Positions 1 through 9,015 are shown, counted from the stretch's first letter. The stretch is DNA of 64,000 nucleotides from Sphingoaurantiacus capsulatus (GCF_042648405.1 NZ_JBHRXV010000010.1:1-64000), one strand, 5' to 3'. Made by a program: numbers and translations. The notes: generated by a model from the sequence alone, not told the origin.

Positions 1-54
1 ACAACAAGCCCACTGAGGGAATCCAAATTCGATTCAGAGGAAAATCATCCCGCT

Positions 55-960
55 CTAGTCGAGGTGCTTCTTGAAGAAGTCGATCGTGCGCCGCCACGAC
101 TGCTCCGCCACCAGCTTGTTATACCGCGCCGGCGACGTGTCGTTGTGAAACGCGTGCTGCTGTTCCTGGTACATATGGAGCGCCCAGTCGACGCGCGCCT
201 TGGTCAGCGCCTTCTTGTAGGCGGGCAGTCCGGCGTTGATGCGTTCGTCGTTGCCGGCATATTGCAGCAGCATCTTCGCGCGGATCTTACGCACGTTGCT
301 GAGGTCACCCGGCACCGGGCCGTAATAGGGCACCGCCGCCTGCAGCTTCGATCCCGCCGCAATGGCGAGCGCGTTGACCATGCCGCCGCCCCAGCAGAAG
401 CCGACCGCGCCGATCTTGCCCGTCGACCTCTTGTGCCGGTCGAGGAAGGCGATGCTGCGCAGCCCGTTGGCGATCGTCTCCTCGCGATCGAGCTTGCCGA
501 TCAGCTCGCGGGCCTGGTCCTCGTCGGTCGGCGTCCCGCACAGCGGCGACAGGAAGTCGGGCGCCAGCGCGCCGAAGCCGGCGACCGCCACCCGGCGCGC
601 CACGTCGCGGATATGCTGGGTCAGTCCCCGGTTCTCGTGGATCACCATCACCATCGGCACCTCGGCCGGCGCGTCCTTCGGCAGCACGAAATAGCCGCGC
701 ATCTCGGTGTCGCCGGCGCCCTTCCAGAAGGTGTCGACATGGTCGATGCGCGGGTCGTCATGCTCAACGATCGCCGCGTGCGCCGGGTTGGCCTCGATCA
801 GGGGCAGCACCGCATAGGCGGCGGCGCTCGACCCGGCGAGCGCGGTCAGCCGCGCCATCAGGCTGCGGCGGTCGAGCGAGACATGCGTGTAATCGTCATA
901 GGCGTCGATCATCGCCTGGGTGACGGATGGCGTCGTGATCGGCGGCGTCGGGTCGGTCAT
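55..960 (-). CDS. Tat-exported dienelactone hydrolase family protein
   Basis: 301 aa alpha/beta hydrolase of the dienelactone hydrolase family. The nucleophile elbow GFCWGGG lies near residue 187 with Cys as the nucleophile, as is usual in this family, and a His motif (QQHAFHND) lies near the C-terminus. VIHENRGL is the typical early strand-loop region. The N-terminus has DRRSLMARLTALAG followed by a hydrophobic stretch ending AHA, which looks like a twin-arginine signal, so the protein probably acts in the periplasm. I chose the ATG at 960 because the reading frame upstream is low-complexity Arg-rich translation of GC-rich DNA. The substrate is not known; many relatives act on ester or lactone bonds other than dienelactone. 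Confidence 0.85.
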   Translation of the reverse strand: MTDPTPPITTPSVTQAMIDAYDDYTHVSLDRRSLMARLTALAGSSAAAYAVLPLIEANPAHAAIVEHDDPRIDHVDTFWKGAGDTEMRGYFVLPKDAPAEVPMVMVIHENRGLTQHIRDVARRVAVAGFGALAPDFLSPLCGTPTDEDQARELIGKLDREETIANGLRSIAFLDRHKRSTGKIGAVGFCWGGGMVNALAIAAGSKLQAAVPYYGPVPGDLSNVRKIRAKMLLQYAGNDERINAGLPAYKKALTKARVDWALHMYQEQQHAFHNDTSPARYNKLVAEQSWRRTIDFFKKHLD

Positions 961-1039
961 GCGAACTCCCTCACAATCCTCGGCCCCCCGGCCTTGGCGC
1001 GCAGCATGGCGGGAAGGGCGGGGAGGGGCAAGACCAACG

Positions 1040-1070
1040 AAAAACCCCCGCCGGCCAGCAGCGGGGGTTC
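1040..1070 (-). terminator. Rho-independent terminator of clpA
   Basis: Read on the minus strand, a 7-bp GC stem (GCGGGGG at 1061-1067 pairing with CCCCCGC at 1045-1051) with a 9-nt loop is followed by a run of five T (1040-1044). It lies just past the clpA stop codon at 1092, so it should end clpA transcription before the dienelactone hydrolase gene. Confidence 0.8.
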
Positions 1071-1091
1071 TCGGTTCAGGTCGCTGACGCC

Positions 1092-3455
1092 TCAGGCGTC
1101 GACAATGCTGTCGCCAACATTGCTGTCGTCGACCTTGCCGTTCTTCGGCGCCTTCTTGCGCTTTGGCTTGGGCGCCGCCGGCGTGACCTCGAAGGCCAGC
1201 ACCTCGTCCTTCACATGGACGCGCACCTCGCCGCCGTGGACCAGCTTGCCGAACAGCAGTTCCTCGGCCAGCGGCTGCTTGATCTTCTCCTGGATCAGGC
1301 GGGCCAGCGGACGGGCGCCGTACAGCTTGTCGTAGCCGCGCTCGATCAGCCACTGCTTCGCTTCGTCGGTGAGCTGGATATGCACCTCGCGGTCTGCGAG
1401 CTGAAGTTCGAGCTGAAGCACGAACTTGTCGACGACCATGCTGATGACCGGGGTCGGCAGATAGTCGAACGGCACGATCGCATCGAGACGGTTGCGGAAT
1501 TCCGGCGTGAACATCCGCTTGATCGCTTCCTCGTCCTCGCCCTCGCGGGACAGGGCGCCGAAGCCCACGCCCTCGCGCGCCATATCGGACGCGCCGGCGT
1601 TGGTCGTCATGATCAGGATGACGTTGCGGAAATCGACCGTCTTGCCGTGGTGGTCGGTCAGCTTCCCGTTGTCCATCACCTGCAGCAGGATGTTGAACAG
1701 GTCGGGGTGCGCCTTCTCGATCTCGTCGAGCAGCAGCACGCTGTGCGGCTGCTGGTCGACGGCATCGGTCAGGAGGCCGCCCTGGTCGAAGCCGACATAG
1801 CCCGGGGGGGCGCCGATCAGGCGGCTCACCGAATGCCGCTCCATATATTCCGACATGTCGAAACGCTGGAGCGGAATGCCGAGGATCGAGGCGAGCTGGC
1901 GCGCCACCTCGGTCTTGCCGACACCGGTCGGGCCGGAGAACAGATAGTTGCCGATCGGCTTGTTGGGCTCGCGAAGGCCGGCGCGCGACAGCTTGATCGC
2001 CGACGACAGCACTTCGATCGCCTTGTCCTGGCCGAACACCACGCGCTTCAGGTCGGGCTCCAGCGTTGCCAGCACCTGCTTGTCGTCGCTCGACACCGAT
2101 TTCGGCGGAATGCGCGCCATCGTCGCGATGACCGCTTCCACTTCCTTGGCGGTGATCACCTTCTTGCGCTTGTTCAGCGGCACCAGCATCTGCGACGCGC
2201 CGACCTCGTCGATGACGTCGATCGCCTTGTCGGGCAGCTTGCGGTCGTTGATGTAGCGCGAGGACAGTTCCACCGCCGACTTGATCGCCTCGGAGGTGTA
2301 GCGGACCTTGTGATGGTCCTCATAATAGGGCTTCAGGCCCTGCATGATCTTGATCGTGTCCTCGACCGACGGCTCGTTGACGTCGATCTTCTGGAACCGG
2401 CGCAGCAGCGCCCGATCCTTCTCGAAGTGGTTGCGGAACTCCTTGTAGGTCGTCGAGCCGATGCAGCGGATGCTGCCCGACGACAGCGCCGGCTTGAGGA
2501 GGTTCGACGCATCCATCGCGCCGCCACTGGTGGCGCCGGCGCCGATCACCGTGTGGATCTCGTCGATGAACAGCACCGCGTGCGGCATCTTCTCGAGCTC
2601 GGTGACGACCGCCTTCAACCGCTCCTCGAAGTCGCCGCGATAGCGGGTGCCGGCCAGCAGCGCGCCCATGTCGAGCGAGTAGATGACCGCTTCCTTCAGC
2701 ACGTCGGGGACGTTGCCCTCGACGATCTTGCGCGCGAGGCCTTCGGCGATCGCCGTCTTGCCGACGCCCGGATCGCCCACATACAGCGGGTTGTTCTTCG
2801 ACCGGCGGCAGAGGATCTGGATCGTGCGGTCGACCTCGGCCATGCGGCCGATCAGCGGGTCGACCTTGCCGGCCTTCGACTTCTCGTTGAGGTCGACGCA
2901 GAACTGCTTCAGCGCGGATTCGCCGCCCTTGGCTTCCTTGGCGCCGCGCGCTTCCTTCTCGGGCTCGTCGGGCGCCTTGTCGGCGCCGCGCACCGAGCGG
3001 CCTTCGTTGAGGCCGGGCGCCTTGGCGATGCCGTGGCTGATGTAGGAAACCGCGTCGAGGCGAGTCATGTCCTGCTGCTGCAGGAAATAGACGGCATGGC
3101 TCTCGCGCTCGGAGAACAGCGCGACCAGCACGTTGGCGCCGGTCACTTCCTCGCGGCCCGACGACTGGACGTGCAGGATCGCGCGCTGGACGACGCGCTG
3201 GAAGCCGGCGGTCGGCTGCGGGTCGACGCCGCCCTCCGCCTTCAGCGAATTGAGCTCGGTATCGAGATAGAGGGTGACCTGATTTCCGAGTTCCTCGAGG
3301 TCGACGCCGCAGGCGCGCATCACCGCCGACGCATGCTGGTCGGCGACCAGCGCGAACAGCAGATGCTCCAGCGTCGCATATTCATGCGAACGGCGGCTGG
3401 CCTCGGCGAGCGCGTTGTGGAGCGTGTGCTCAAGTTCTCGGGCAAATGACGGCAT
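1092..3455 (-). CDS. clpA: ATP-dependent Clp protease ATP-binding subunit ClpA
   Basis: 787 aa AAA+ unfoldase that feeds substrates to ClpP in the cytoplasm. It has the ClpA N-terminal double repeat (MPSFARELEHTLHNALAEA onward, residues 1-145), a first ATPase module with Walker A GDPGVGKTA (near residue 230) and LFIDEIHT, and a second with Walker A GPTGVGKTE (near 510) and LLLDEIEKAHPD. Length fits ClpA rather than ClpB, which has a long middle coiled coil absent here. The start is the ATG at 3455, where homology begins; upstream in-frame sequence is not protein-like. The adaptor clpS, often directly upstream of clpA in proteobacteria, is not at this locus; the upstream neighbour is a divergent phosphatase. 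Confidence 0.97.
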   Translation of the reverse strand: MPSFARELEHTLHNALAEASRRSHEYATLEHLLFALVADQHASAVMRACGVDLEELGNQVTLYLDTELNSLKAEGGVDPQPTAGFQRVVQRAILHVQSSGREEVTGANVLVALFSERESHAVYFLQQQDMTRLDAVSYISHGIAKAPGLNEGRSVRGADKAPDEPEKEARGAKEAKGGESALKQFCVDLNEKSKAGKVDPLIGRMAEVDRTIQILCRRSKNNPLYVGDPGVGKTAIAEGLARKIVEGNVPDVLKEAVIYSLDMGALLAGTRYRGDFEERLKAVVTELEKMPHAVLFIDEIHTVIGAGATSGGAMDASNLLKPALSSGSIRCIGSTTYKEFRNHFEKDRALLRRFQKIDVNEPSVEDTIKIMQGLKPYYEDHHKVRYTSEAIKSAVELSSRYINDRKLPDKAIDVIDEVGASQMLVPLNKRKKVITAKEVEAVIATMARIPPKSVSSDDKQVLATLEPDLKRVVFGQDKAIEVLSSAIKLSRAGLREPNKPIGNYLFSGPTGVGKTEVARQLASILGIPLQRFDMSEYMERHSVSRLIGAPPGYVGFDQGGLLTDAVDQQPHSVLLLDEIEKAHPDLFNILLQVMDNGKLTDHHGKTVDFRNVILIMTTNAGASDMAREGVGFGALSREGEDEEAIKRMFTPEFRNRLDAIVPFDYLPTPVISMVVDKFVLQLELQLADREVHIQLTDEAKQWLIERGYDKLYGARPLARLIQEKIKQPLAEELLFGKLVHGGEVRVHVKDEVLAFEVTPAAPKPKRKKAPKNGKVDDSNVGDSIVDA

Positions 3456-3645
3456 GGTCAAGCTACTCCGATCATACAGACCAAGGGTGAACGAACGATT
3501 GAGGGAAATTGATCGCGCGTTCGAAACAAATTTCTGACCCCCGATCGGGGAACCGTTGGAACGCGAACGGTCCCGGTGGCGAAAGACTGTTGCGGAAAAC
3601 GCCGCCTCAGTGCTCAGTTGAACATAGGCAAGATGGGGTTGGCAA

Positions 3646-4416
3646 ATGCGTTCGGCAATCATCCTTAGGGTTATGCTCCTGGCGTGTGCCGCCGTGCCGC
3701 AGGCACTGGCCGCGCAAACGGCGGCAAATCCAGCCGCGCCAACCGCTTATCTGACGGCGGCCGAACTGCCCGATCCCAAGGCCTATCTCGCCGCCCCGCC
3801 CGCGCCCGGCACGCCGGCCTTCGTCGCCGACCGCGCCGCGCACGAGGCGGCGCTGAAGGAAAAGGACGGCGCCGGCTGGAATCGCGCCAAGGCGCAGCTG
3901 AGCTTCCGGCAGCCCGAAGTGCGCGCGCAGATCGCTTGCGCCCTCGGCGCGACGCTCGACCTCGCGCCGACGACGGCGTTCGGCCGGCTGATGGCGCGGT
4001 CGGGCGCGACGCTGTCGCTCGCCTCCGAACAGTCGAAGGCAGTGTGGAATCGCGACCGCCCCTATGCCGGTACCAAGTCGCCGGTCGCCTGCGATGCGAA
4101 GCTGGACTTCGGCGTGCATTCGCCGAGCTATCCGAGCGGCCACAGCGCCACGGGCTGGCTGTGGGGGTTGATGCTCGCCGAGATCGCACCGGCGCGCAGC
4201 GCGACGCTGCTCGGCTGGGGGGCCGGCGTCGGCGCCAACCGCATCGCGTGCGGCGTTCACTACCCGTCGGACATCGTCGCCGGCCGCGACGTGGGGGCGG
4301 CCGTCTATGCGCGCTTGCAGAGCGTCCCCGACTTCCGCGCCGACATCGAGGGTGCCAAGGCGGAATATGCCGCTGCGAAGGCGAAGGGCCCGGCGCCTGC
4401 TTGCGCGACGGAATGA
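3646..4416 (+). CDS. Class A nonspecific acid phosphatase (PAP2 superfamily)
   Basis: 256 aa exported phosphatase. Residues 1-22 are a signal peptide (MRSAIILRVMLLACAAVPQALA). The three-part PAP2 signature is complete: K131xxxxxxR138P, PSGH at 163-166, and R199xxxxxH205xxxD209 (GANRIACGVHYPSD). This arrangement and length match periplasmic class A bacterial acid phosphatases (PhoN type), which remove phosphate from a wide range of monoesters. It is divergent from clpA with about 190 bp between, where both promoters should lie; I cannot place their -10 or -35 boxes with confidence. Confidence 0.9.
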   Translation: MRSAIILRVMLLACAAVPQALAAQTAANPAAPTAYLTAAELPDPKAYLAAPPAPGTPAFVADRAAHEAALKEKDGAGWNRAKAQLSFRQPEVRAQIACALGATLDLAPTTAFGRLMARSGATLSLASEQSKAVWNRDRPYAGTKSPVACDAKLDFGVHSPSYPSGHSATGWLWGLMLAEIAPARSATLLGWGAGVGANRIACGVHYPSDIVAGRDVGAAVYARLQSVPDFRADIEGAKAEYAAAKAKGPAPACATE

Positions 4417-4475
4417 ATCGGGACGTTCGCTTCTTCGCGCGTTAAAGCCTCCCATCGATTGTCCGGGAGGGACGC

Positions 4476-5726
4476 CTGATCCGTTTCGCCATCTGTCTGC
4501 TGGCGCTGCTCGCCTTTGCGATCGCCACCTTGCTGTCGAGCGCGCCGAGCCTGCCGCCGGGCGTCGCGCCCTCGGCCGAAGCGGTGCGGCGCGCGCGTGA
4601 CGGAGCGATAGAGCTGGCGATGGTGGCGGCGGCCAACGGCACGCCGCGCCGTACCGAACTGGGCATCCGTGACCTCCAGTCGGTGGCGATCCTCCTTGAA
4701 CATGGTGTCGACGGCGTGCGGCTGCGGCCGACGCTCGCGGTTGGCCATGCCCGGCTCGAAGCCAGCCTGCAGGTCGCGCCGCGAAGCTGGCTCAATCTCG
4801 ATGTCGGGGTTCGCCCGCGCGGCCCCGACTTCCCCGAGGTAAGTTCACGGATCGGCGCCTGGCGGGTGCCGCCGCCGCTGGTCGACGAGGCGCTGGCGCT
4901 GATCGACCGCTGGCTGGCCCGCCGCGGCGAGCAATTGCCGCCGCTCGCCTCGACGATGCGCGGGCTGGTGATCACCCGCGAGCGCGCCTCGGCGACGATG
5001 GCGATCCCGGCGCGGATGCTGCGCGCGGTACGCGAACTGGGCGGCGAATCGCCAGCGAAGGTCGACGAGCGGCTTCTGCGCTTCGTCTACGGCCGGCTGC
5101 TCGAATTTCAGGTTCGGCAGCCGAAGGCGAGCTTCGCCATGACCTTGCGCCGGACCTTCGGCGACCGCCCGGCCGATGCCGATCCGGTCGCCTGGAATCG
5201 CGCCGCCTTCATCGCGCTCGCCATGCACACCGTGGATACCGAGGCGCGGCGGCTCGCCGGCGCCGACGTGATGTATGGCGCGGTGGAGGAGGTGCAGCCA
5301 CCTGACCTGCGCGTCGGCGGCCGCGCCGATCTCGCCAAGCATTTCGCGCTGTCGGCGGCGCTCACCGCCAGCTTCGACCCGCGCTTCACCCGCGCGATGG
5401 GGGAGTGGAAGGAACTCGACGACAGCCTGCCCGGCGGCAGCGGCTTCTCGTTCATCGACCTGACCGCCGACCGCGCCGGCCTGCACCTCGCCCGCGCCGC
5501 CGTCGATCCGGCGACCGCGTCAGCCGTGGCCGACGCGCTTGCCGACACCAACGATGTCGCGCTGTTCCCGACCGCCGCGCACGCGCTGTCGGAAGGGCTC
5601 GCGGAAAAGGAGTTCAACCGTCGCTACGGCGGCCTGACCGGTGCCAACTATACGGCGGCGGTGCAGCGCGTCGACCGGCTGCTCGAACGGCTGCCGCTCT
5701 ATGCGCCGTTCGTCGAGCCTAATTGA
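4476..5726 (+). CDS. Exported or membrane-anchored protein of unknown function, probable CTG start
   Basis: About 416 aa. I do not recognise the family. The frame opens after an in-frame TAA at 4443-4445 and contains no ATG, GTG or TTG before a TTG at 4530, but codons 4476-4529 encode a hydrophobic helix (LIRFAICLLALLAFAIAT) that makes sense only as an N-terminal anchor or signal. A GGAGG at 4466-4470 sits 5 nt before the CTG at 4476, so I take CTG as the start. The rest is soluble, with a C-terminal part containing LPGGSGFSFIDLTADRAG. The 3' end overlaps the convergent thiolase gene by 8 bp. The alternative is the TTG at 4530, which would lose the hydrophobic segment. Confidence 0.7.
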   Translation: MIRFAICLLALLAFAIATLLSSAPSLPPGVAPSAEAVRRARDGAIELAMVAAANGTPRRTELGIRDLQSVAILLEHGVDGVRLRPTLAVGHARLEASLQVAPRSWLNLDVGVRPRGPDFPEVSSRIGAWRVPPPLVDEALALIDRWLARRGEQLPPLASTMRGLVITRERASATMAIPARMLRAVRELGGESPAKVDERLLRFVYGRLLEFQVRQPKASFAMTLRRTFGDRPADADPVAWNRAAFIALAMHTVDTEARRLAGADVMYGAVEEVQPPDLRVGGRADLAKHFALSAALTASFDPRFTRAMGEWKELDDSLPGGSGFSFIDLTADRAGLHLARAAVDPATASAVADALADTNDVALFPTAAHALSEGLAEKEFNRRYGGLTGANYTAAVQRVDRLLERLPLYAPFVEPN

Positions 5727-6906
5727 GCCGTTCGACCGCCAGCGCGGTGGCCTCGCCGCCGCCGATGCACAGCGAACCCACGCCGATCGTACCGCCACGC
5801 CGCTTCAGTGCGTTGAGCAAGGTCACCAGGATGCGCGCGCCAGAGGCGCCGATCGGGTGGCCGAGCGCGGTGGCGCCGCCGTTGACGTTGACCTTGTCGG
5901 CATTGAGCTGAAGGTCGCGCATCGCCGCCATCGCGACGACGGCGAACGCCTCGTTGATCTCGTAGAGGTCGACCGACTTGGCATCGAGGCCAGTCTTCCG
6001 GAACAGCTTCTCCATCGCGCCGATCGGCGCGGTGGTGAACCAGGCCGGCGCCTGCGCGTGGACGCTGTGGCCGAGGATGCGGGCGAGGGGGGTGAGGCCC
6101 TGCGCCTTTGCCGTCGATTCGCGCATCAGCACCAGCGCCGCGGCGCCGTCGGAGATCGACGAAGCATTGGCGGCGGTCACCGTGCCGTCTTTGGCGAAGG
6201 CAGCCTTCAAGGTCGGGATCTTGTCGAGCCGCGCCTTGCCCGGCTGCTCGTCGATGGTCACCAGCGTCTCGCCGCCGCGGCCCTGTACGGTGACCGGCAC
6301 TACTTCGTCGGCAAAGTCGCCGCCCTCGATCGCGGCCTGTGCGCGCTTCAGCGAGCGGATGGCATATTCGTCCTGCGCCTCGCGGGTGAACTGGTAATGG
6401 CGCGCGCATTCCTCGGCGAAGCTGCCCATCAGCCGGCCCTTGTCATAGGCATCCTCGAGGCCGTCGAGGAACATATGGTCCATCACCTGGCCATGGCCCA
6501 TGCGATAGCCGCCGCGCGCCTTCGGCAGCAGATAGGGGGCGTTGGTCATGCTCTCCATGCCGCCCGCGATCATGATGTCGGCCGATCCGACGGTCAGCGC
6601 GTCGTGCGCGTCCATCACCGCCTTCATGCCGCTGCCGCACATCTTGTTGATCGTCGTCGCCGACACCGCTTCGGGCAGTCCCGCCTTCAATGTCGCCTGG
6701 CGCGCCGGCGCCTGGCCCTGGCCCGCGCCGAGCACGCAGCCCATCACGCTCTGGTCGACCGCCTCGCCGGCGACGCCGGCCTGGTCGAGCGCCGCGCGGA
6801 TCGCCGCGCCACCCAGTTCGCTCGCGGTCAGCCCGGCGAGGTCGCCCTGGAAGCCGCCCATCGGGGTGCGCTTCGCGCCGACGATGACGATCGGATCTGC
6901 ACTCAC
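5719..6906 (-). CDS. Acetyl-CoA C-acetyltransferase (thiolase)
   Basis: 395 aa thiolase that condenses two acetyl-CoA to acetoacetyl-CoA or cleaves 3-ketoacyl-CoA. The acyl-accepting Cys is in NKMCGSGMKAV (near residue 90), the catalytic His in GGATALGHPIGASGAR, and the second Cys in SLCIGGGEATAL, all in the standard order and at the family's usual length. The start is a GTG at 6906 that overlaps the TGA of the upstream solute-binding protein gene (GTGA), so the two are probably translationally coupled. Without beta-oxidation partners nearby, biosynthetic and degradative roles cannot be separated. Confidence 0.94.
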   Translation of the reverse strand: MSADPIVIVGAKRTPMGGFQGDLAGLTASELGGAAIRAALDQAGVAGEAVDQSVMGCVLGAGQGQAPARQATLKAGLPEAVSATTINKMCGSGMKAVMDAHDALTVGSADIMIAGGMESMTNAPYLLPKARGGYRMGHGQVMDHMFLDGLEDAYDKGRLMGSFAEECARHYQFTREAQDEYAIRSLKRAQAAIEGGDFADEVVPVTVQGRGGETLVTIDEQPGKARLDKIPTLKAAFAKDGTVTAANASSISDGAAALVLMRESTAKAQGLTPLARILGHSVHAQAPAWFTTAPIGAMEKLFRKTGLDAKSVDLYEINEAFAVVAMAAMRDLQLNADKVNVNGGATALGHPIGASGARILVTLLNALKRRGGTIGVGSLCIGGGEATALAVERLN

Positions 6907-8462
6907 TTGTCGTCTCCCATGTCCTGCGGCAGCACATCCAGCCGCGACAGCGGACGGGCGCCCGAAATATTGTCGGCCCAGCCAGACACCCGCGGGTGGA
7001 CCAGCGACCAGCGCACCGGCGTGAACAGCATGATCGCCGGCTGTTCGGCGGCGATCAGCGCCTCGGCGGATTGCAGCGTGTTCCGGCGCGGGTCGAGATC
7101 GGGCATCGTCCGCGTGGCGTCAAGCAAGCGGTCGGCTTCCTTGCTGCAATAGCCGGCGGTTTTCGCCGCGCAGCTGTAGGGCGACAGGAAGAAGAAGCCG
7201 CTGTCGACGGGTGACAACCGCTCGATCAGCGCCAACTGATAGTCGTTACCCGTAAGCGCCTTGGCATGCGCCGCCGCCGATCGCGTGACGGTGCGGGTGC
7301 GGACGCCGATAGCGGCCCAGTCCTGCGAGACGGCGGCGGCGATGGCGGCGTGCTCGCGCGCGGCGGGCAGGCTGATCTCGATATCGAGCGGCCGGTCGAG
7401 ATTGTAGCCGGCCTCGGCGAGCAGCGCGCGCGCCTCGTTGCGGCGCGCCTCCACCGGCAGGTTGATCCACGACGGCGCCGGCGGCGCGCCATAGGAAGGC
7501 AAATTCGGCGGCACCAGCCCCTCGACCGGCACCACCGCGGGCAGGTCGAGCTGTTCGAGCACCAGCGCGGTGCGGTCGATGGCGATCGACAGCGCCCGGC
7601 GGACGCGCACGTCCTTGGTCGCGCCCTTGGCGACGTTCACCTGATAGCCATAGACGCCGTAGGTCGTCTCGATGCGCAGCGCCTGCGGTACCGGCACGCT
7701 TTGCGCCTCGGTCAGCCCGGCGATGGTGCCGCCGGTAACCACGTCGGTCGCGCCGCGCCGGAAGCGACCGACCGCCTCCACCGCCTCGGGCACCGGCGTC
7801 AGCTCGATCGCCGACAGCGCCACCGCGCTCGCGTCATAATAGAGCCGGTTGGCGGCAAGCCGGATCGGCACGCCCTCGCTGTCGGTCACGCGGAACGCGC
7901 CGGCGGCGGGCGGAAACTCGCCCTTGCGGATGATCGCCATGCTCGAATGCGCCAGCATCTGCAGGAACTGCGGCTGCGGCGACGACAGGCGGATCTCGAC
8001 GATGTTGGGCAAGGGATCGTGGACGCCCAGCGCCTTCGGCGGCTTCTTGCCCGCCATCACCTCGGGCGCATTCTCGATGCGGCGGAGAATGGCTTTCAGC
8101 GGATGATGGCTGTCGGGCGCCACCACCCGGCGCAGCACCGCGACGATGTCACCCGAGGTGACGGCGCGGTCATCCTCCCAGCGCGCGTCGCGCAGGCGGA
8201 AGATATAGGACAGGCCGTCGTCGCTGACCCGCCACGAGGTGGCGAGGCCGGGGATGACGCGGCCGTCGGCGTCGAAATCGACGAGGCCGACCTGCGTCGC
8301 GTTCATCAGCACGTCGCGCGGCCCGCCGATGACGGTGCGCGACGCCTTGGCGTCGAACTCGCCGATCACGTCGATTTTCAGGGTGGCGCCGGGCGCGCGG
8401 GCATCGTCGTCGCCGTTGCACGCGGCGAGCAGCAGCAGCGCGGAGAGGGCGCTTACTCGCAT
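6903..8462 (-). CDS. Family 5 extracellular solute-binding lipoprotein (peptide/nickel type)
   Basis: 519 aa lipoprotein. The signal MRVSALSALLLLAAC gives a lipobox with Cys 15 as the lipidation site. The mature part has features of family 5 (DppA/OppA-like) binding proteins: early LATSWRVSDDGLSYIFRLRD, and later VRRALSIAIDRTALV. The start at 8462 places the signal at the N-terminus; an ATG at 8510 would add 16 charged residues before it. No permease or ATPase gene of an ABC transporter is adjacent; instead it overlaps a thiolase by 4 bp. It may serve a transporter encoded elsewhere or have another role. Confidence 0.85.
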   Translation of the reverse strand: MRVSALSALLLLAACNGDDDARAPGATLKIDVIGEFDAKASRTVIGGPRDVLMNATQVGLVDFDADGRVIPGLATSWRVSDDGLSYIFRLRDARWEDDRAVTSGDIVAVLRRVVAPDSHHPLKAILRRIENAPEVMAGKKPPKALGVHDPLPNIVEIRLSSPQPQFLQMLAHSSMAIIRKGEFPPAAGAFRVTDSEGVPIRLAANRLYYDASAVALSAIELTPVPEAVEAVGRFRRGATDVVTGGTIAGLTEAQSVPVPQALRIETTYGVYGYQVNVAKGATKDVRVRRALSIAIDRTALVLEQLDLPAVVPVEGLVPPNLPSYGAPPAPSWINLPVEARRNEARALLAEAGYNLDRPLDIEISLPAAREHAAIAAAVSQDWAAIGVRTRTVTRSAAAHAKALTGNDYQLALIERLSPVDSGFFFLSPYSCAAKTAGYCSKEADRLLDATRTMPDLDPRRNTLQSAEALIAAEQPAIMLFTPVRWSLVHPRVSGWADNISGARPLSRLDVLPQDMGDDK

Positions 8463-8602
8463 CAGCAATTGCTGCTTTCGGTCTCGGTCGCTGCCATGCG
8501 CGCCTTCCATAGCCGCTGATGTGCCGCGCGCCCAGTCGCCACGGCGTCGCGAAATCGACGCGCGCGAAATCGCTCGTCAACGACCGCGGATTCAGGGATA
8601 TT

Positions 8603-8632
8603 TAACGGATAAGCTAAATAGATAATTCGTTA
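8603..8632. promoter_or_regulatory. Candidate operator of the ArsR-type repressor
   Basis: Imperfect inverted repeat with outer arms TAACG at 8603-8607 and CGTTA at 8628-8632. Extended arms compare as TAACGGATAAGC and, on the other strand, TAACGAATTATC, 9 of 12 identical. It lies in an AT-rich patch immediately before, and one base into, the regulator's ATG, in the gap between that gene and the divergent solute-binding protein gene. This is where an autoregulatory ArsR-family protein would bind; the assignment is inference. Confidence 0.45.
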
Positions 8633-9015
8633 TGGACGCCATCTTCGACGCTCTGGCCTCGGCGCCGCGCCGCCGCATCCTCCTCTATCTTGCCGACGAT
8701 GATCTGACGGCGGGCGAGATCGCGGCGCGCTTCGACATGAGCAAGCCGGCGATCTCGAAGCATCTGCAGATTCTCGAAAACGCCGGTCTCGTCGGCAGCC
8801 GCAAGCAGGGGCAGTTCGTGCGTTACTGGCTGGTGCGCGATGCGCTGGTGGCGACGCTCGAAGGCTTCCTGCGCCGCATCGACCCGCCCGCGGCGCCGCC
8901 TGCCGAGGCGAGCGTCAACGAACCGACGGCGGCGCAGGAATTGTTCGCGGAGCAGTTGCGGCGGGCGCGGGCGGCCTATGCCGCCGACCTCAACCTGCCG
9001 ATCGATGAGGACTAG
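8632..9015 (+). CDS. ArsR/SmtB-type winged-helix transcriptional regulator, no metal-site cysteines
   Basis: 127 aa. Residues 1-80 are an ArsR-type winged helix: MDAIFDALASAPRRRILLYL, then recognition-helix region GEIAARFDMSKPAISKHLQ and wing GLVGSRKQGQFVRYWLV. It contains no cysteine at all, so the classical ELCVCDL-type metal site is absent and it is unlikely to sense arsenite or similar metals. It most resembles the SdpR-like or autorepressor branch that controls neighbouring genes. A palindrome overlaps its start codon. The divergent solute-binding protein and thiolase genes are the obvious possible targets. The last three bases overlap the convergent flavin reductase gene. Confidence 0.9.
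   Translation: MDAIFDALASAPRRRILLYLADDDLTAGEIAARFDMSKPAISKHLQILENAGLVGSRKQGQFVRYWLVRDALVATLEGFLRRIDPPAAPPAEASVNEPTAAQELFAEQLRRARAAYAADLNLPIDED

Noticed and set aside
1215..3449. 744-codon open frame antisense to clpA, and similar long antisense frames opposite ftsZ, murF, copA and argS
   Set aside because: They mirror strong genes in high-GC DNA, where stops are rare in some opposite frames. Their translations are Arg/Asp/His-rich low-complexity sequence without domains, signal peptides or sensible starts.
3456..3645. Heat-shock promoter for clpA
   Set aside because: A TATGAT-like -10 is present on the minus strand at 3471-3476, but no matching -35 at normal spacing and no sigma-32 type elements could be made out.
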